This document shows, one piece after another, positions 23,966-34,156 of a stretch of 64,000 nt of DNA (the stretch's first letter is position 1; the number at the start of each line of letters is the position of its first letter). Origin of the DNA: Aridibacter sp965216195 (GTDB taxonomy: Bacteria > Acidobacteriota > Blastocatellia > Pyrinomonadales > Pyrinomonadaceae); assembly GCA_965216195.1 (NCBI GenBank), contig OZ244151.1, forward strand, positions 2,046,001-2,110,000, in the 5' to 3' direction. Under the pieces are notes generated by a model. The model did no database searches and was not told where the DNA came from. It saw only the letters and a list, made by a program, of their open reading frames with translations. The translations under genes were made by a program, and so were the position numbers.

Positions 23966-24772
23966 TTACTTATCGTCTTCGCTCTTGGCGTCTTCTTGCT
24001 TTGCCTTTTCTTCTTTGCCCTTCGCCTTAGTCGCCGGTTTTTTCTCTTCCTTCTCGGAAGTCTTGTTCTCTTTCGCCGGTGCCTTTGTTTTTGCCTCTTT
24101 TTTTTCTTCTTCTTTTTTCTCCGGAGCCGCTTTTTCAGCCGGCTTTTTCTCCGGAGCGGCTTTCTTCTCTTCAGCTTTTTCTACAGAAGCTTTTGTTTCT
24201 TTTGGAGCCTCTTTCTTCGGTTCCTTTACCTCTTTAGGATCAGCTGCTTCTTTTTTGGGCTCGGCCTTTGCTTCCGCTTTTTTATTTTCAGCCTTAGCCT
24301 CGTCTTTCTTCTCTTTCGTTTCAGGTGCTTCCTTCTTCTTAGGGGCAGCCTTTTTCGCCGCTGGCTTCGACTTTGTCTTCTTGCGAGGTTTCGCTTGAAA
24401 TTCTTCTTCCTCAGGTGGCGCGTCGCTCGTCAGCTCAATCGTAATGTGGCAATAGTGGCGGCGCTCTTGATAAGCTCTTCCCTGCGGAGCCGGACGCAAT
24501 CTCTTGCGATTCTTTGTAGGTCCCATATCTACAAAACACTTCTTAATCCAAAGATCATCAGGATCAATCGCGATGTTTTGCTGCTCCGCCGAATAAGTTG
24601 CGTTAGCCACTGCCGAACGTATGCATTTGGAAATCGGATTCGCCGCACGCTTATTCGTAAACTTCAAGATCGCAAGCGCCTGAGCCACGTTTTTTCCACG
24701 CACAAGGTCAATCACAAGTCGCGTTTTCTGTGGCGACCCTTTTAAATACTTTGTTTTTGCTACTGCTTCCAT
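23966..24772 (-). CDS. rplV: 50S ribosomal protein L22 with about 150-residue Lys/Ala/Glu tail
   Basis: 268 residues, more than twice the usual 110-115. Residues 1-116 are a normal L22 (KYLKGSPQKTRLVIDLVRGK, KCFVDMGPTKNRKRLRPAPQ, RAYQERRHYCHITIEL). From about 117 to 268 the frame continues as a low-complexity tail: an acidic start (PPEEEEF), then Lys/Ala/Pro/Glu repeats with words such as EKKPAEKAAPEKKEEEKKE. L22 reaches into the exit tunnel and its globular part lies near the tunnel opening, so a C-terminal tail could extend from the surface. The stop lies 11 nt before rpsC, so the long frame is part of a normal tight operon. Confidence 0.95.
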   Translation of the reverse strand: MEAVAKTKYLKGSPQKTRLVIDLVRGKNVAQALAILKFTNKRAANPISKCIRSAVANATYSAEQQNIAIDPDDLWIKKCFVDMGPTKNRKRLRPAPQGRAYQERRHYCHITIELTSDAPPEEEEFQAKPRKKTKSKPAAKKAAPKKKEAPETKEKKDEAKAENKKAEAKAEPKKEAADPKEVKEPKKEAPKETKASVEKAEEKKAAPEKKPAEKAAPEKKEEEKKEAKTKAPAKENKTSEKEEKKPATKAKGKEEKAKQEDAKSEDDK

Positions 24773-24789
24773 ATCGATGCTAGCTCCAG

Positions 24790-25080
24790 CTATCTATGTT
24801 TAGCCGCTTTTTCCGCCTTTGTTCCCGGATGCAATTTGAACGTACGAGTGGGTGAAAACTCGCCGAGCTTATGACCCACCATATTTTCCGTAATGTAAAC
24901 GGGAATGTGCCGTCTTCCGTTGTGGACGCCAAAAGTTAGCCCAACCATATCCGGCGTAATCGTCGAACGCCGCGACCAGGTTTTGATCGCCTGCGGCTTA
25001 GCGCCGCCTTCTGCAATACGGTTTAGAACTTTCTGAATACTTAGGTCAATAAACGGACCTTTCTTCACTGAACGTGGCAT
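24790..25080 (-). CDS. rpsS: 30S ribosomal protein S19
   Basis: 96 residues, start MPRSVKKGPFIDLSIQKVLN. Signatures: IKTWSRRSTITPDMVGLTFG, HNGRRHIPVYITENMVGHKL, GEFSPTRTFKLHPG. It binds in the 30S head with S13. Located 2 nt after rplB and 17 nt before rplV. Confidence 0.97.
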   Translation of the reverse strand: MPRSVKKGPFIDLSIQKVLNRIAEGGAKPQAIKTWSRRSTITPDMVGLTFGVHNGRRHIPVYITENMVGHKLGEFSPTRTFKLHPGTKAEKAAKHR

Positions 25081-25082
25081 AC

Positions 25083-25916
25083 TTATTTCCTTCTTCTATC
25101 ACGCACGATCATGTTTGAAGTGCGTTTGTTTCTACGCGTCTTATATCCTTTCGTCGGTTTACCCCAGGGAGTAACCGGATGACGTCCGCCAGATGTTTTT
25201 CCTTCACCACCGCCGTGCGGGTGATCAACCGGGTTCATTACAACTCCGCGAACCTTCGGACGTTTCCCCTTCCATCGGCTTCTTCCTGCTTTACCGACCG
25301 AAACATTTTCGTGCTCCCTGTTTCCAACCATTCCAACCGTCGCCATACAAACCACGGGAATCTTTCGAACTTCTCCGGAAGGCATACGAAGCTGAGCGTG
25401 TTTTCCTTCTTTTGCAACAACCTGAGCAAACCCCCCTGCCGATCTTACAAGCTGACCGCCTTTTCCAGGCCGCATTTCAATGTTGTGAACCTCGGTTCCG
25501 AGCGGGATATTCAAAATCGGAAGCGCATTACCGGGCAAAATATCCGCTTCGGGTCCGCTCATAATGCTTTGCCCAACTTCGATATCAGCCGGAGCTAAAA
25601 TGTAGCGCTTTTCACCATCAAGATACGTGATCAGGGCAATGTGCGCCGAGCGGTTTGGATCGTATTCGATTTGTGTTACTCGTCCCGGAATTCCTATCTT
25701 GTCACGCTTAAAATCGATCTTGCGATAGAAGCGCTTGTGCCCACCGCCGCGTCTTCTGACGGTGATACGACCATCATTATTGCGACCTGAAATTCGCTTC
25801 TTTGGCTCCAAAAGCGATTTCTCTGGTTTCGCACCTTTCGTCAGCTGGTCGCGCGTCAGATAAGTCTGATAGCGCCTTGCCGGTGATGTCGGTTTTAGTT
25901 TCTTAATTGCTGCCAT
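25083..25916 (-). CDS. rplB: 50S ribosomal protein L2
   Basis: 277 residues, standard length. Signatures: RRRGGGHKRFYRKIDFKRDK, YILAPADIEVGQSIMSGPEA, RPGKGGQLVRSAGGFAQVVA and the functional NPVDHPHGGGEGKTSGGRHP with the His needed near the peptidyl-transferase centre. It is a primary 23S rRNA binder. Located between rplW and rpsS; the gap to rplW (26001) contains an 8-nt-period repeat. Confidence 0.98.
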   Translation of the reverse strand: MAAIKKLKPTSPARRYQTYLTRDQLTKGAKPEKSLLEPKKRISGRNNDGRITVRRRGGGHKRFYRKIDFKRDKIGIPGRVTQIEYDPNRSAHIALITYLDGEKRYILAPADIEVGQSIMSGPEADILPGNALPILNIPLGTEVHNIEMRPGKGGQLVRSAGGFAQVVAKEGKHAQLRMPSGEVRKIPVVCMATVGMVGNREHENVSVGKAGRSRWKGKRPKVRGVVMNPVDHPHGGGEGKTSGGRHPVTPWGKPTKGYKTRRNKRTSNMIVRDRRRK

Positions 25917-26000
25917 AACTGTTCATCGATCACTTACCATTGGTCATTTATCAGCTCCGCTTCAAAAATGTTGGATGGTAAATGTTTTAATGTCTAAATG

Positions 26001-26318
26001 TTAAATCGCTTCCGCGTAATCAACCATCGGCTCGCCGGGTTTCAAGGTAACGTAAGCCTTTTTCCAAGCCGGTCGGCGACCCTCATAGCGACCCTGACGC
26101 TTCATTTTTCCCTTAAAATGGGCGGTCCGAATTTTCGCCACCTTAACGCCAAATATTTCTTCGATAGCGCCCTTAATATCTTCCTTTCCAGCTTTTCGAT
26201 CTACCCGAAACGTTAAAACCTGCCCCTCTTCCGATTCTGTACTTTGTTCCTTTAAAAGAACAGATTTCTCCGTAATTATCGGCGCCTTGAGAACTTCCCA
26301 AACGTTCATCTTTTCCAT
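26001..26318 (-). CDS. rplW: 50S ribosomal protein L23
   Basis: 105 residues (MEKMNVWEVLKAPIITEKSV). The start at 26318 is supported by AAGGAGG nine bases upstream, inside the end of rplD. Core: LTFRVDRKAGKEDIKGAIEE, IFGVKVAKIRTAHFKGKMKR, KKAYVTLKPGEPM. It lies at the exit tunnel and docks trigger factor. Its stop is overlapped by an imperfect 8-nt repeat (words like TAAATGTT, 25979-26002). Confidence 0.96.
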   Translation of the reverse strand: MEKMNVWEVLKAPIITEKSVLLKEQSTESEEGQVLTFRVDRKAGKEDIKGAIEEIFGVKVAKIRTAHFKGKMKRQGRYEGRRPAWKKAYVTLKPGEPMVDYAEAI

Positions 26319-26319
26319 C

Positions 26320-26997
26320 TTAAGCCGCCTCCTTCATTGATTTTCTGCTTTCTCTTTTCGGATCAAGAAGCGAATCCAGCTCTTCGACCGCAGCTTTCGA
26401 AAACACAAGTTTTTCGTGGTAAACGAGGTCGTAAACATTTACACCATAGCTATTTACAACCTTCACATTCTTGATATTACGTGCACCGAGAATTAAATTG
26501 TTGTTGTCCAGTGAATCCACAACCAGCGTTTTAGTTTGCTTTTTGTTATCCGCAAGCTCCAAGGTTTTCAAGAGAGCAACGACCTCTTTTGTCTTTGGGT
26601 TACTTACGCTGATCTCGTCAACTACGATCAAATTATCTTCACGAAGTTTTTCCGACAAAGTCGAACGCAGTGCACCACGTCTCATCTTTTTCGGCAGCCG
26701 GTAAGACCAATCCTTCGGTTGCGGACCGTGCGTTCTACCGCCACCACGCCAAAGTGGCGAACGGATCGAATGAACACGTGCGCGCCCGGTGCCTTTTTGT
26801 CTCCAGGGCTTTCTTCCGCCGCCTCTTACGTTGCCACGGGTTTTAGTCTTCGCTGTTCCCTGGCGACCATTGGCGAGGTAGTTTCTTACCGCGGCGTGAA
26901 CTAAACCTTCGTTAAATTCAGCACCAAAAACCTCTTCCGACAATTTAACGTCGCCGATTTCTTTATTCTCTAAATTGCGAACCTTTACGGTAGGCAT
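26320..26997 (-). CDS. rplD: 50S ribosomal protein L4
   Basis: 225 residues. Signatures: LANGRQGTAKTKTRGNVRGG, GRKPWRQKGTGRARVHSIRS, PLWRGGGRTHGP and a C-terminal Rossmann-like half (LVVDSLDNNNLILGARNIKN). Its extended loop lines the exit tunnel; the E. coli homologue represses the S10 operon. Located 16 nt after rplC and 1 nt before rplW. Confidence 0.97.
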   Translation of the reverse strand: MPTVKVRNLENKEIGDVKLSEEVFGAEFNEGLVHAAVRNYLANGRQGTAKTKTRGNVRGGGRKPWRQKGTGRARVHSIRSPLWRGGGRTHGPQPKDWSYRLPKKMRRGALRSTLSEKLREDNLIVVDEISVSNPKTKEVVALLKTLELADNKKQTKTLVVDSLDNNNLILGARNIKNVKVVNSYGVNVYDLVYHEKLVFSKAAVEELDSLLDPKRESRKSMKEAA

Positions 26998-27013
26998 AAT
27001 TTACTCCACTTAA

Positions 27014-27673
27014 CTATCTAGACTTTCTGGATCGCTCCGATTTCTTAACAACAACCAGTCCGCCATTCGGACCAGGAACTGAACCACGAACCATTATCAA
27101 ATTATCTTCAGCATCAACTCTCGCAACGGTAAGCCCGGAAGCCGTTACGCGGTCATCGCCCATGTGTCCCGAAGATCTTGTTCCTTTTAAAACGCGTGAA
27201 GGCGTTGCCGATTGACCAATCGAACCTGGCCTACGAACGTTCATCGAACCGTGTGTCATGGGACCGCGTTGGAAGCCATGGCGTTTAATCGTTCCGGCAA
27301 AACCTCGCCCTTTCGATTTACCAACAACCTCGACCCGCTCGCCGCCTTCAAATATCTCGGCTTTTACGAGGTCGCCAACGTTTACTTCGGGCTCATCGCT
27401 TAGGCGAATCTCTCTTAAAACACGTGTCGGCGGAACCCCGCCGGCAGTTTTTTCAAAGTGTCCACGCATCGGCTTCGTTACGTTCTTTACCCGAATCGGT
27501 TTATCTTCAACCAAGCCAAGCTGCACGGCGTTATACCCGTCGCGACCACTCGCGCTCTTTGTTTGTGTAACAACGCACGGCCCGGCTTTGATCACCGTGA
27601 CAGGTGTCACCGTACCGTCCTCGTCAAAGAGTTGCGTCATGCCAAGTTTTCTACCGATGATTCCGTTAATCAT
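27014..27673 (-). CDS. rplC: 50S ribosomal protein L3
   Basis: 219 residues, start MINGIIGRKLGMTQLFDEDG. Signatures: VTVIKAGPCVVTQTKSASGR, GRGFAGTIKRHGFQRGPMTH, GSIGQSATPSRVLKGTRSSG. It is an early 23S binder whose tip approaches the peptidyl-transferase centre. A heptamer array lies in the 131-bp gap to rpsJ (27699-27747). Confidence 0.97.
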   Translation of the reverse strand: MINGIIGRKLGMTQLFDEDGTVTPVTVIKAGPCVVTQTKSASGRDGYNAVQLGLVEDKPIRVKNVTKPMRGHFEKTAGGVPPTRVLREIRLSDEPEVNVGDLVKAEIFEGGERVEVVGKSKGRGFAGTIKRHGFQRGPMTHGSMNVRRPGSIGQSATPSRVLKGTRSSGHMGDDRVTASGLTVARVDAEDNLIMVRGSVPGPNGGLVVVKKSERSRKSR

Positions 27674-27698
27674 CCTTATTTCCCTCTATTAAAATGTA

Positions 27699-27747
27699 AT
27701 TCGCGACTCGTCATTCGCAGTTCGCGATTCGCTAAACGCAATTCGCT
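27699..27747. repeat. Heptamer array upstream of rplC
   Basis: Seven 7-nt units on the plus strand: ATTCGCG, ACTCGTC, ATTCGCA, GTTCGCG, ATTCGCT, AAACGCA, ATTCGCT. It lies 26 nt upstream of the rplC start, in the rpsJ-rplC spacer. The word is related to, but distinct from, the TTCGTGA array. Confidence 0.85.
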
Positions 27748-27804
27748 TGATAAAAAGTAAATACTTCCCTTGTCTGGCGCATCACGTATATCGTATTGCG
27801 TTTT

Positions 27805-28122
27805 CTACGTTCCAAACGCTTTGATTTCGACATCAACACCAGCCGGTAAATCCAATCGCATTAACGCATCAACCGTCTCAGCAGTCGGGTCGAGAATGTC
27901 CATCAAACGCTTGTGCGTGCGGATTTCAAATTGCTCGCGCGATTTTTTATCTACGTGCGGCGACCGCAAAACCGTCCATTTGTTTTTCACAGTTGGAAGC
28001 GGTATCGGCCCGGCAATTCTCGCTCCGGTTCGCTGTGCCGTAGCCACGATTTCCTGGGTGGATTGATCCAAAACCCTGTGATCGTAAGCCTTTAACTTAA
28101 TGCGTATTTTTTCGTTAAGCAT
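27805..28122 (-). CDS. rpsJ: 30S ribosomal protein S10
   Basis: 105 residues from the ATG at 28122 (MLNEKIRIKLKAYDHRVLDQ), the usual N-terminus; the 19 extra upstream codons are rejected as they are encoded by repeat-like DNA. Signatures: GARIAGPIPLPTVKNKWTVL and RSPHVDKKSREQFEIRTHKR. It works in the 30S head and, with NusB, in antitermination of rRNA operons. First gene of the S10 set, 80 nt downstream of tuf. Confidence 0.96.
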   Translation of the reverse strand: MLNEKIRIKLKAYDHRVLDQSTQEIVATAQRTGARIAGPIPLPTVKNKWTVLRSPHVDKKSREQFEIRTHKRLMDILDPTAETVDALMRLDLPAGVDVEIKAFGT

Positions 28123-28172
28123 AGTTTCGTAGTTCGCTTTTGCGTAATTCGTAATTCGCTCGTACGCTGTAC

Positions 28173-28200
28173 GTATCACGTATCACGTATCACGAATCAC
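28173..28200. repeat. Heptamer array just after the tuf stop
   Basis: Four 7-nt units GTATCAC, GTATCAC, GTATCAC, GAATCAC, ending 2 nt before the tuf stop codon (28203). A second short run, GTAATTC twice, lies at 28144-28157. Both are in the tuf-rpsJ spacer. Confidence 0.85.
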
Positions 28201-28202
28201 GT

Positions 28203-29390
28203 TTACTCAATAATATCCGACACCGTTCCGGCTCCTACCGTTCGGCCCCCTTCTCTGATTGCGAATCTCAACCCCTTCTCCATCGCAATCGGTGCGATCA
28301 ACTCGATCTCCATCTCGATGTTGTCTCCGGGCATCACCATCTCTGTTCCGTCCGGCAGATTTGCTACTCCTGTTACATCCGTTGTTCTAAAGTAAAACTG
28401 CGGTCGGTACCCCGTAAAGAATGGTGTGTGTCGTCCACCTTCTTCTTTTGTCAGTACATACGCTTCGGCCTTAAACTTTGTGTGCGGTGTAATCGATCCG
28501 GGCTTCGCAATCACCTGTCCTCTTTCGATCGCTTCTCTATCCACTCCTCTGAGCAAGAGTCCGACGTTGTCTCCCGCCTGCCCCTGATCGAGTAGCTTCT
28601 TAAACATCTCTACTCCTGTGCAGACTGTCTCCTGTGTCTCTCTGATCCCGATGATCTCTACCGGGTCGTTTACCTTCACTATCCCTCTTTCTACACGTCC
28701 TGTCGCAACTGTTCCGCGTCCTTGAATCGTAAAGATATCCTCGACCGGCATCAAAAATGGCTTATCCGTCTCTCTTTCAGGTGTCGGAATATATGAATCA
28801 ACTGCTTCCATCAGCTCATGGATCGTCTTCTCCCACTTCTCATCACCTTCAAGTGCCTTTAGCGCCGACCCTTTAACTACAGGAATATCGTCTCCCGGAA
28901 ATTCATATGCTGAGAGAAGCTCTCTTACTTCGAGTTCGACCAGCTCAAGCAGCTCTTCATCATCGACCATGTCCACTTTGTTCATAAACACGACCATTGC
29001 AGGTACTCCTACCTGCCGTCCTAGCAAAATATGCTCTCGTGTCTGTGGCATCGGTCCATCCGTTGCTGCAACTACGAGTATTGCTCCGTCCATCTGTGCA
29101 GCTCCCGTAATCATGTTCTTTACGTAGTCTGCGTGTCCCGGACAATCCACGTGTGCGTAGTGGCGGTTATCTGTCTCGTATTCAACGTGTGCCGTTGCGA
29201 TCGTTATCCCCCGCTCTCTTTCTTCAGGTGCGTTATCGATCTCATCAAACGCCTTCGTCGCTACGTTCTCATTCCCCTTCGCTAAAACCGTCGTGATCGC
29301 TGCCGTCAATGTCGTCTTCCCATGATCCACGTGCCCTATCGTCCCGATGTTTACGTGCGGCTTCGACCTGTCAAACTTCTCTTTGCTCAT
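28203..29390 (-). CDS. tuf: Translation elongation factor Tu
   Basis: 395 residues, start MSKEKFDRSKPHVNIGTIGH. G1 GHVDHGKTT, G3 DCPGHADY, G4 NKVD and domains 2 and 3 are complete, ending GRTVGAGTVSDIIE. It delivers aminoacyl-tRNA to the A site. Composition is odd: Arg is often AGA (as in MEKGLRFAIREGG and VERGIV), Thr often ACA, Val often GTA, whereas fusA next door prefers CGN and other codons. This may reflect extreme expression bias or recombination with another tuf copy. It follows fusA by 23 nt. Confidence 0.98.
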   Translation of the reverse strand: MSKEKFDRSKPHVNIGTIGHVDHGKTTLTAAITTVLAKGNENVATKAFDEIDNAPEERERGITIATAHVEYETDNRHYAHVDCPGHADYVKNMITGAAQMDGAILVVAATDGPMPQTREHILLGRQVGVPAMVVFMNKVDMVDDEELLELVELEVRELLSAYEFPGDDIPVVKGSALKALEGDEKWEKTIHELMEAVDSYIPTPERETDKPFLMPVEDIFTIQGRGTVATGRVERGIVKVNDPVEIIGIRETQETVCTGVEMFKKLLDQGQAGDNVGLLLRGVDREAIERGQVIAKPGSITPHTKFKAEAYVLTKEEGGRHTPFFTGYRPQFYFRTTDVTGVANLPDGTEMVMPGDNIEMEIELIAPIAMEKGLRFAIREGGRTVGAGTVSDIIE

Positions 29391-29413
29391 AGTTTTTTCT
29401 TCTCCTAAATCGC

Positions 29414-31513
<2,100 letters not shown>

Positions 31514-31580
31514 CTTTCTAGTTCAGTAAATTCTGCGCATCGATTACGGCTGCGTTAAATATCGCTAGCAGCCTCCGATA

Positions 31581-31608
31581 TCACTTTTCACCTGTCACTT
31601 ATTACCTA
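31581..31608. repeat. Heptamer array overlapping the rpsG stop
   Basis: Four 7-nt units TCACTTT, TCACCTG, TCACTTA, TTACCTA on the plus strand. The last includes the rpsG stop codon (31606-31608). It lies in the rpsG-fusA spacer. Confidence 0.65.
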
Positions 31609-32076
31609 AAATCTGTAATGCGCAAACGCCTTGTTCGCATCTGCCATACGGTGAACGTTTTCCTTATTTCTAACCGATCCACCTCGGTTGTTACTTGCGT
31701 CAAGCAACTCGCCTACGAGCCTGTCTTTCATCGTTTTTTCGCCGCGGTCTCTTGCATAGGCTACAACCCAACGAATTGCCAAAGTGTGTCTGCGTTCCCT
31801 GGTTACCTCAATCGGCACCTGATAAGTCGCACCGCCAATTCGGCGTGATTTTACTTCTACTCCGGGAGCTACATTATCCAAAGCAGCCTTGAAAACTTTC
31901 AGCGGGTCGTCGTCGGTCTTCTTAGCGATTTCTTCCATCGCCCCGTAAAAAATCTTCTCCGCAATAGACTTTTTGCCCGTCAGCATAATGCCGTTAATAA
32001 ATTTCGAAACGATCACACTGTTGTAAATCGGATCCGGCAAAATCTCTCTTTTTACTTGTGCTCTTCTTCTTGGCAT
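31606..32076 (-). CDS. rpsG: 30S ribosomal protein S7
   Basis: 156 residues, start MPRRRAQVKREILPDPIYNS. Signatures: KFINGIMLTGKKSIAEKIFY, VKSRRIGGATYQVPIEVTRE, RGGSVRNKENVHRMADANKA. Primary 16S binder organising the 30S head; in E. coli it represses the str operon. Its stop codon falls in a heptamer array. Located between rpsL and fusA. Confidence 0.97.
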   Translation of the reverse strand: MPRRRAQVKREILPDPIYNSVIVSKFINGIMLTGKKSIAEKIFYGAMEEIAKKTDDDPLKVFKAALDNVAPGVEVKSRRIGGATYQVPIEVTRERRHTLAIRWVVAYARDRGEKTMKDRLVGELLDASNNRGGSVRNKENVHRMADANKAFAHYRF

Positions 32077-32090
32077 AACTTTTCATCGAT

Positions 32091-32163
32091 CATTTAACAT
32101 TTAACATTCATCTCTCTCAAATCTTTCCGCGCTTGAGCAATGATCAATGTTCAATGCTCAATG
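32091..32163. repeat. Two short heptamer arrays in the rpsL-rpsG spacer
   Basis: Array one: CATTTAA, CATTTAA, CATTCAT (32091-32111). Array two: AGCAATG, ATCAATG, TTCAATG, CTCAATG (32136-32163), ending at the base before the rpsL stop codon (32164). The spacer is otherwise ordinary. Confidence 0.8.
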
Positions 32164-32544
32164 TTATTTGGCTCCCTTCGGTCTTTTCGCACCGTATTTC
32201 GAGCGTGCTTGGTTTCTTCCCTCAACACCTGACGAATCCAAAGTCCCTCGGATAACGTGGTAACGAACACCCGGTAAATCCTTTACACGACCGCCGCGAA
32301 TCAACACAATCGAGTGTTCCTGCAGGTTGTGTCCGATACCGGGTATATAGGTAGTAACCTCGATCCCGTTTGTTAAACGAACACGAGCCACTTTTCTAAG
32401 AGCCGAATTAGGCTTCTTAGGCGTCTGCGTATAAACCCTCGTACAAACTCCGCGTTTCTGCGGACTGCCCTGCAGTGCCGGGCTCGCTGTCTTATCGGTT
32501 AATTTCTTTCGTCCTTTCCGAACGAGTTGATTAATTGTTGGCAT
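32164..32544 (-). CDS. rpsL: 30S ribosomal protein S12
   Basis: 126 residues from the ATG at 32544 (MPTINQLVRKGRKKLTDKTA), with AAGGA just upstream; the 26-residue longer frame is rejected. Signatures: PQKRGVCTRVYTQTPKKPNS, ALRKVARVRLTNGIEVTTYI, PGIGHNLQEHSIVLIRGGRV, KDLPGVRYHVIRG. The streptomycin-determinant lysines (in TPKKPNS and the GRVKDLPG region) look wild-type, so no resistance change is evident. First gene of the str operon and of the 32-kb minus-strand block. Confidence 0.97.
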   Translation of the reverse strand: MPTINQLVRKGRKKLTDKTASPALQGSPQKRGVCTRVYTQTPKKPNSALRKVARVRLTNGIEVTTYIPGIGHNLQEHSIVLIRGGRVKDLPGVRYHVIRGTLDSSGVEGRNQARSKYGAKRPKGAK

Positions 32545-33038
32545 ATTATCCTTACAACCTGTTTTAAAACGTAAATCACCCCGTAACCTGCCTCTTACCG
32601 AATCAAATTCGGCAGTTAGCACAAGCGGCTACGTTCGTTAAATTTTGGGTGTTAACCTATAATCAGGAATTTAATCACGCAGGCTTTTCATTCCCTCTTC
32701 TCAACTTTTCTGTGGCGTGGCTCGTAAAAAAGGCAAGCAAACCTCATGTTTCCCTAAACGTTGGAACAGTAAATTTAACAGAACCGCATCCGTTTAGTTT
32801 TACGCCACAATATTTGTTGGCACGCTTGAAAAATTCAAACGCCCTGCGTTTCAAACAAACCCGAAAACAAAAGCCTTCAGGCTCATCCAGACTCAAAGTC
32901 CGAAATTTCAGAATATACGGATTTCGCGAAAAGTTGTCAAGTCAAACTTTGCACTATTTGGAGAATATTTGTAGAATTTCTTTTTTTCAAAAACAACATT
33001 CCAAGAAATTAATATTGACTAGTATTCATCGAGGTTAC
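32545..33038. other. Divergent promoter region between rpsL and the 2Fe-2S gene
   Basis: 494 bp with no gene. An open frame crosses 32649-33038 on the plus strand, but its translation is low in family-like features and the downstream ATG at 33039 has the ribosome binding site. It must contain the promoter of the str operon (minus) and of the 2Fe-2S gene (plus). Only a weak candidate was found for the latter; nothing convincing for the former. Confidence 0.55.
32948..32977 (+). promoter_or_regulatory. Candidate sigma-70-type promoter for the 2Fe-2S gene
   Basis: TTTGCA (32948-32953), 18-nt spacer, TAGAAT (32972-32977), about 60 nt upstream of the ATG at 33039. The -10 is good and the -35 mediocre. 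Identified by eye only. Confidence 0.3.
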
Positions 33039-34130
33039 ATGAGCAAAACTTTTTCGACAAGATTTGAAGAACACTTAAACGGGTTTGACGAAAACCAATG
33101 GCTTGAAACACTGAGCAAGCTTCTTCCCGAGATACCCGAGGTTGACCGAACCGCAACCCAAATTTGGTTTCGGTTTTTTCCTTTAGCTTTACATAGATAT
33201 TTAACGGATCCTGAGGCGTTGGAACAAAGATATTTAGCTAACGGTGACGACTTGGAAGCAACTCTCCATGGCCTTGCAATGCAAGGGGAGTATTCACTGG
33301 ATACTCAGATAGATTCCTCTCACAGGTTTATTTGGGGACATCGCTATTGGGCGGATGTAAAACATGCCGTAATCGAAAGAGCTAAATCCTTCGAGGCGGA
33401 TGAAATGGACCTCGCCGAGGAAATTCGCCTGATGGCAAGATCGCTTGCCAACGGAGTAAAAGAAGACGAATCCTTACTGCTTGGAATAACCGCCGTTGGG
33501 CTAATGACCTTAGTTCAAACCGGGCTCGATAAATTTGAAAGCACCGCAGGCGACTCGGCAAGGGCAGCCGGTCTCCTGGAAAAATCTCCGGCTAGGGTTT
33601 TGGAACATCGTAAGAAGACGCCAAATCAAGGCATCTTGGGTTTCCTGAAAACTGTCGATAAAGAATTTCATGTGACGTGGGACGAAACCGATCCCAAAGC
33701 ATCCTTTCCGATTATCTACGATGAAGAAATAGCATCGGGAGCGGCGCGCGATCAGTCGCAAAACTGGCTCCTTAAAGATGAGCGGTGTTTGGAAGGCGTC
33801 ATTCCGGTCGAGTGTCGCGCAGCTGCCTGCGGAACTTGTTGGGTTGGAGTGATAGATGGAGCGGACAAACTTTCAGACGTTCAACGAATGGAACGAAAGC
33901 AAATGAAAGTCTTTGGCTATAGGCAGGGAGACGAGGCAAAACCAATTTTGAGGCTAGCCTGTCAAGCACAGGCTGAGGGCTCAGTTTCGATTGTGATTCC
34001 GCCTTGGAACGGCGTTTTCGGCAAGAAGGTTTACGGTGTGGAAGAGGTTGAATTGGAGCCCGTCACAACCTCTGCAAAAAAACTCCGCGAGACGATTGAT
34101 GAAGTTTTGAGCGGATCCGAAGAGAACTAA
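33039..34130 (+). CDS. 2Fe-2S ferredoxin-domain protein with long helical N-terminal domain
   Basis: 363 residues from the ATG at 33039 (MSKTFSTRFEEHLNGFDENQ), preceded by GAGG at a 4-nt gap. The C-terminal third is plant-type ferredoxin-like: C259-x4-C264-x2-C267 (in VECRAAACGTCWVGV) and C308 (LRLACQAQ), the four ligands of a [2Fe-2S] cluster. Residues 1 to about 230 are mostly helical and not a family I recognise. They include a FRFFPLALHRYL segment and a hydrophobic GITAVGLMTLV stretch, too short and isolated for a firm membrane call. The likely role is electron transfer, with the N-terminal domain docking a partner or cofactor. No obvious redox partner is adjacent. It is divergent from the str operon. 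Confidence 0.7.
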   Translation: MSKTFSTRFEEHLNGFDENQWLETLSKLLPEIPEVDRTATQIWFRFFPLALHRYLTDPEALEQRYLANGDDLEATLHGLAMQGEYSLDTQIDSSHRFIWGHRYWADVKHAVIERAKSFEADEMDLAEEIRLMARSLANGVKEDESLLLGITAVGLMTLVQTGLDKFESTAGDSARAAGLLEKSPARVLEHRKKTPNQGILGFLKTVDKEFHVTWDETDPKASFPIIYDEEIASGAARDQSQNWLLKDERCLEGVIPVECRAAACGTCWVGVIDGADKLSDVQRMERKQMKVFGYRQGDEAKPILRLACQAQAEGSVSIVIPPWNGVFGKKVYGVEEVELEPVTTSAKKLRETIDEVLSGSEEN

Positions 34131-34156
34131 CAAGATAGACAGGATGTACAAGATAT
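34131..34156 (+). repeat. Left 9-mer repeat flank of the GxxExxY gene
   Basis: Three 9-nt units (ACAAGATAG, ACAGGATGT, ACAAGATAT, the first beginning at the 2Fe-2S gene stop) ending at the ATG of the next gene. The 18-nt stretch at 34139-34156 recurs inverted at 34527-34544 with one mismatch. Confidence 0.8.

Noticed and set aside
32649..33038. 130-residue N-terminal extension of the 2Fe-2S protein
   Set aside because: Low-quality sequence; the ATG at 33039 has GAGG upstream and starts a plausible protein.
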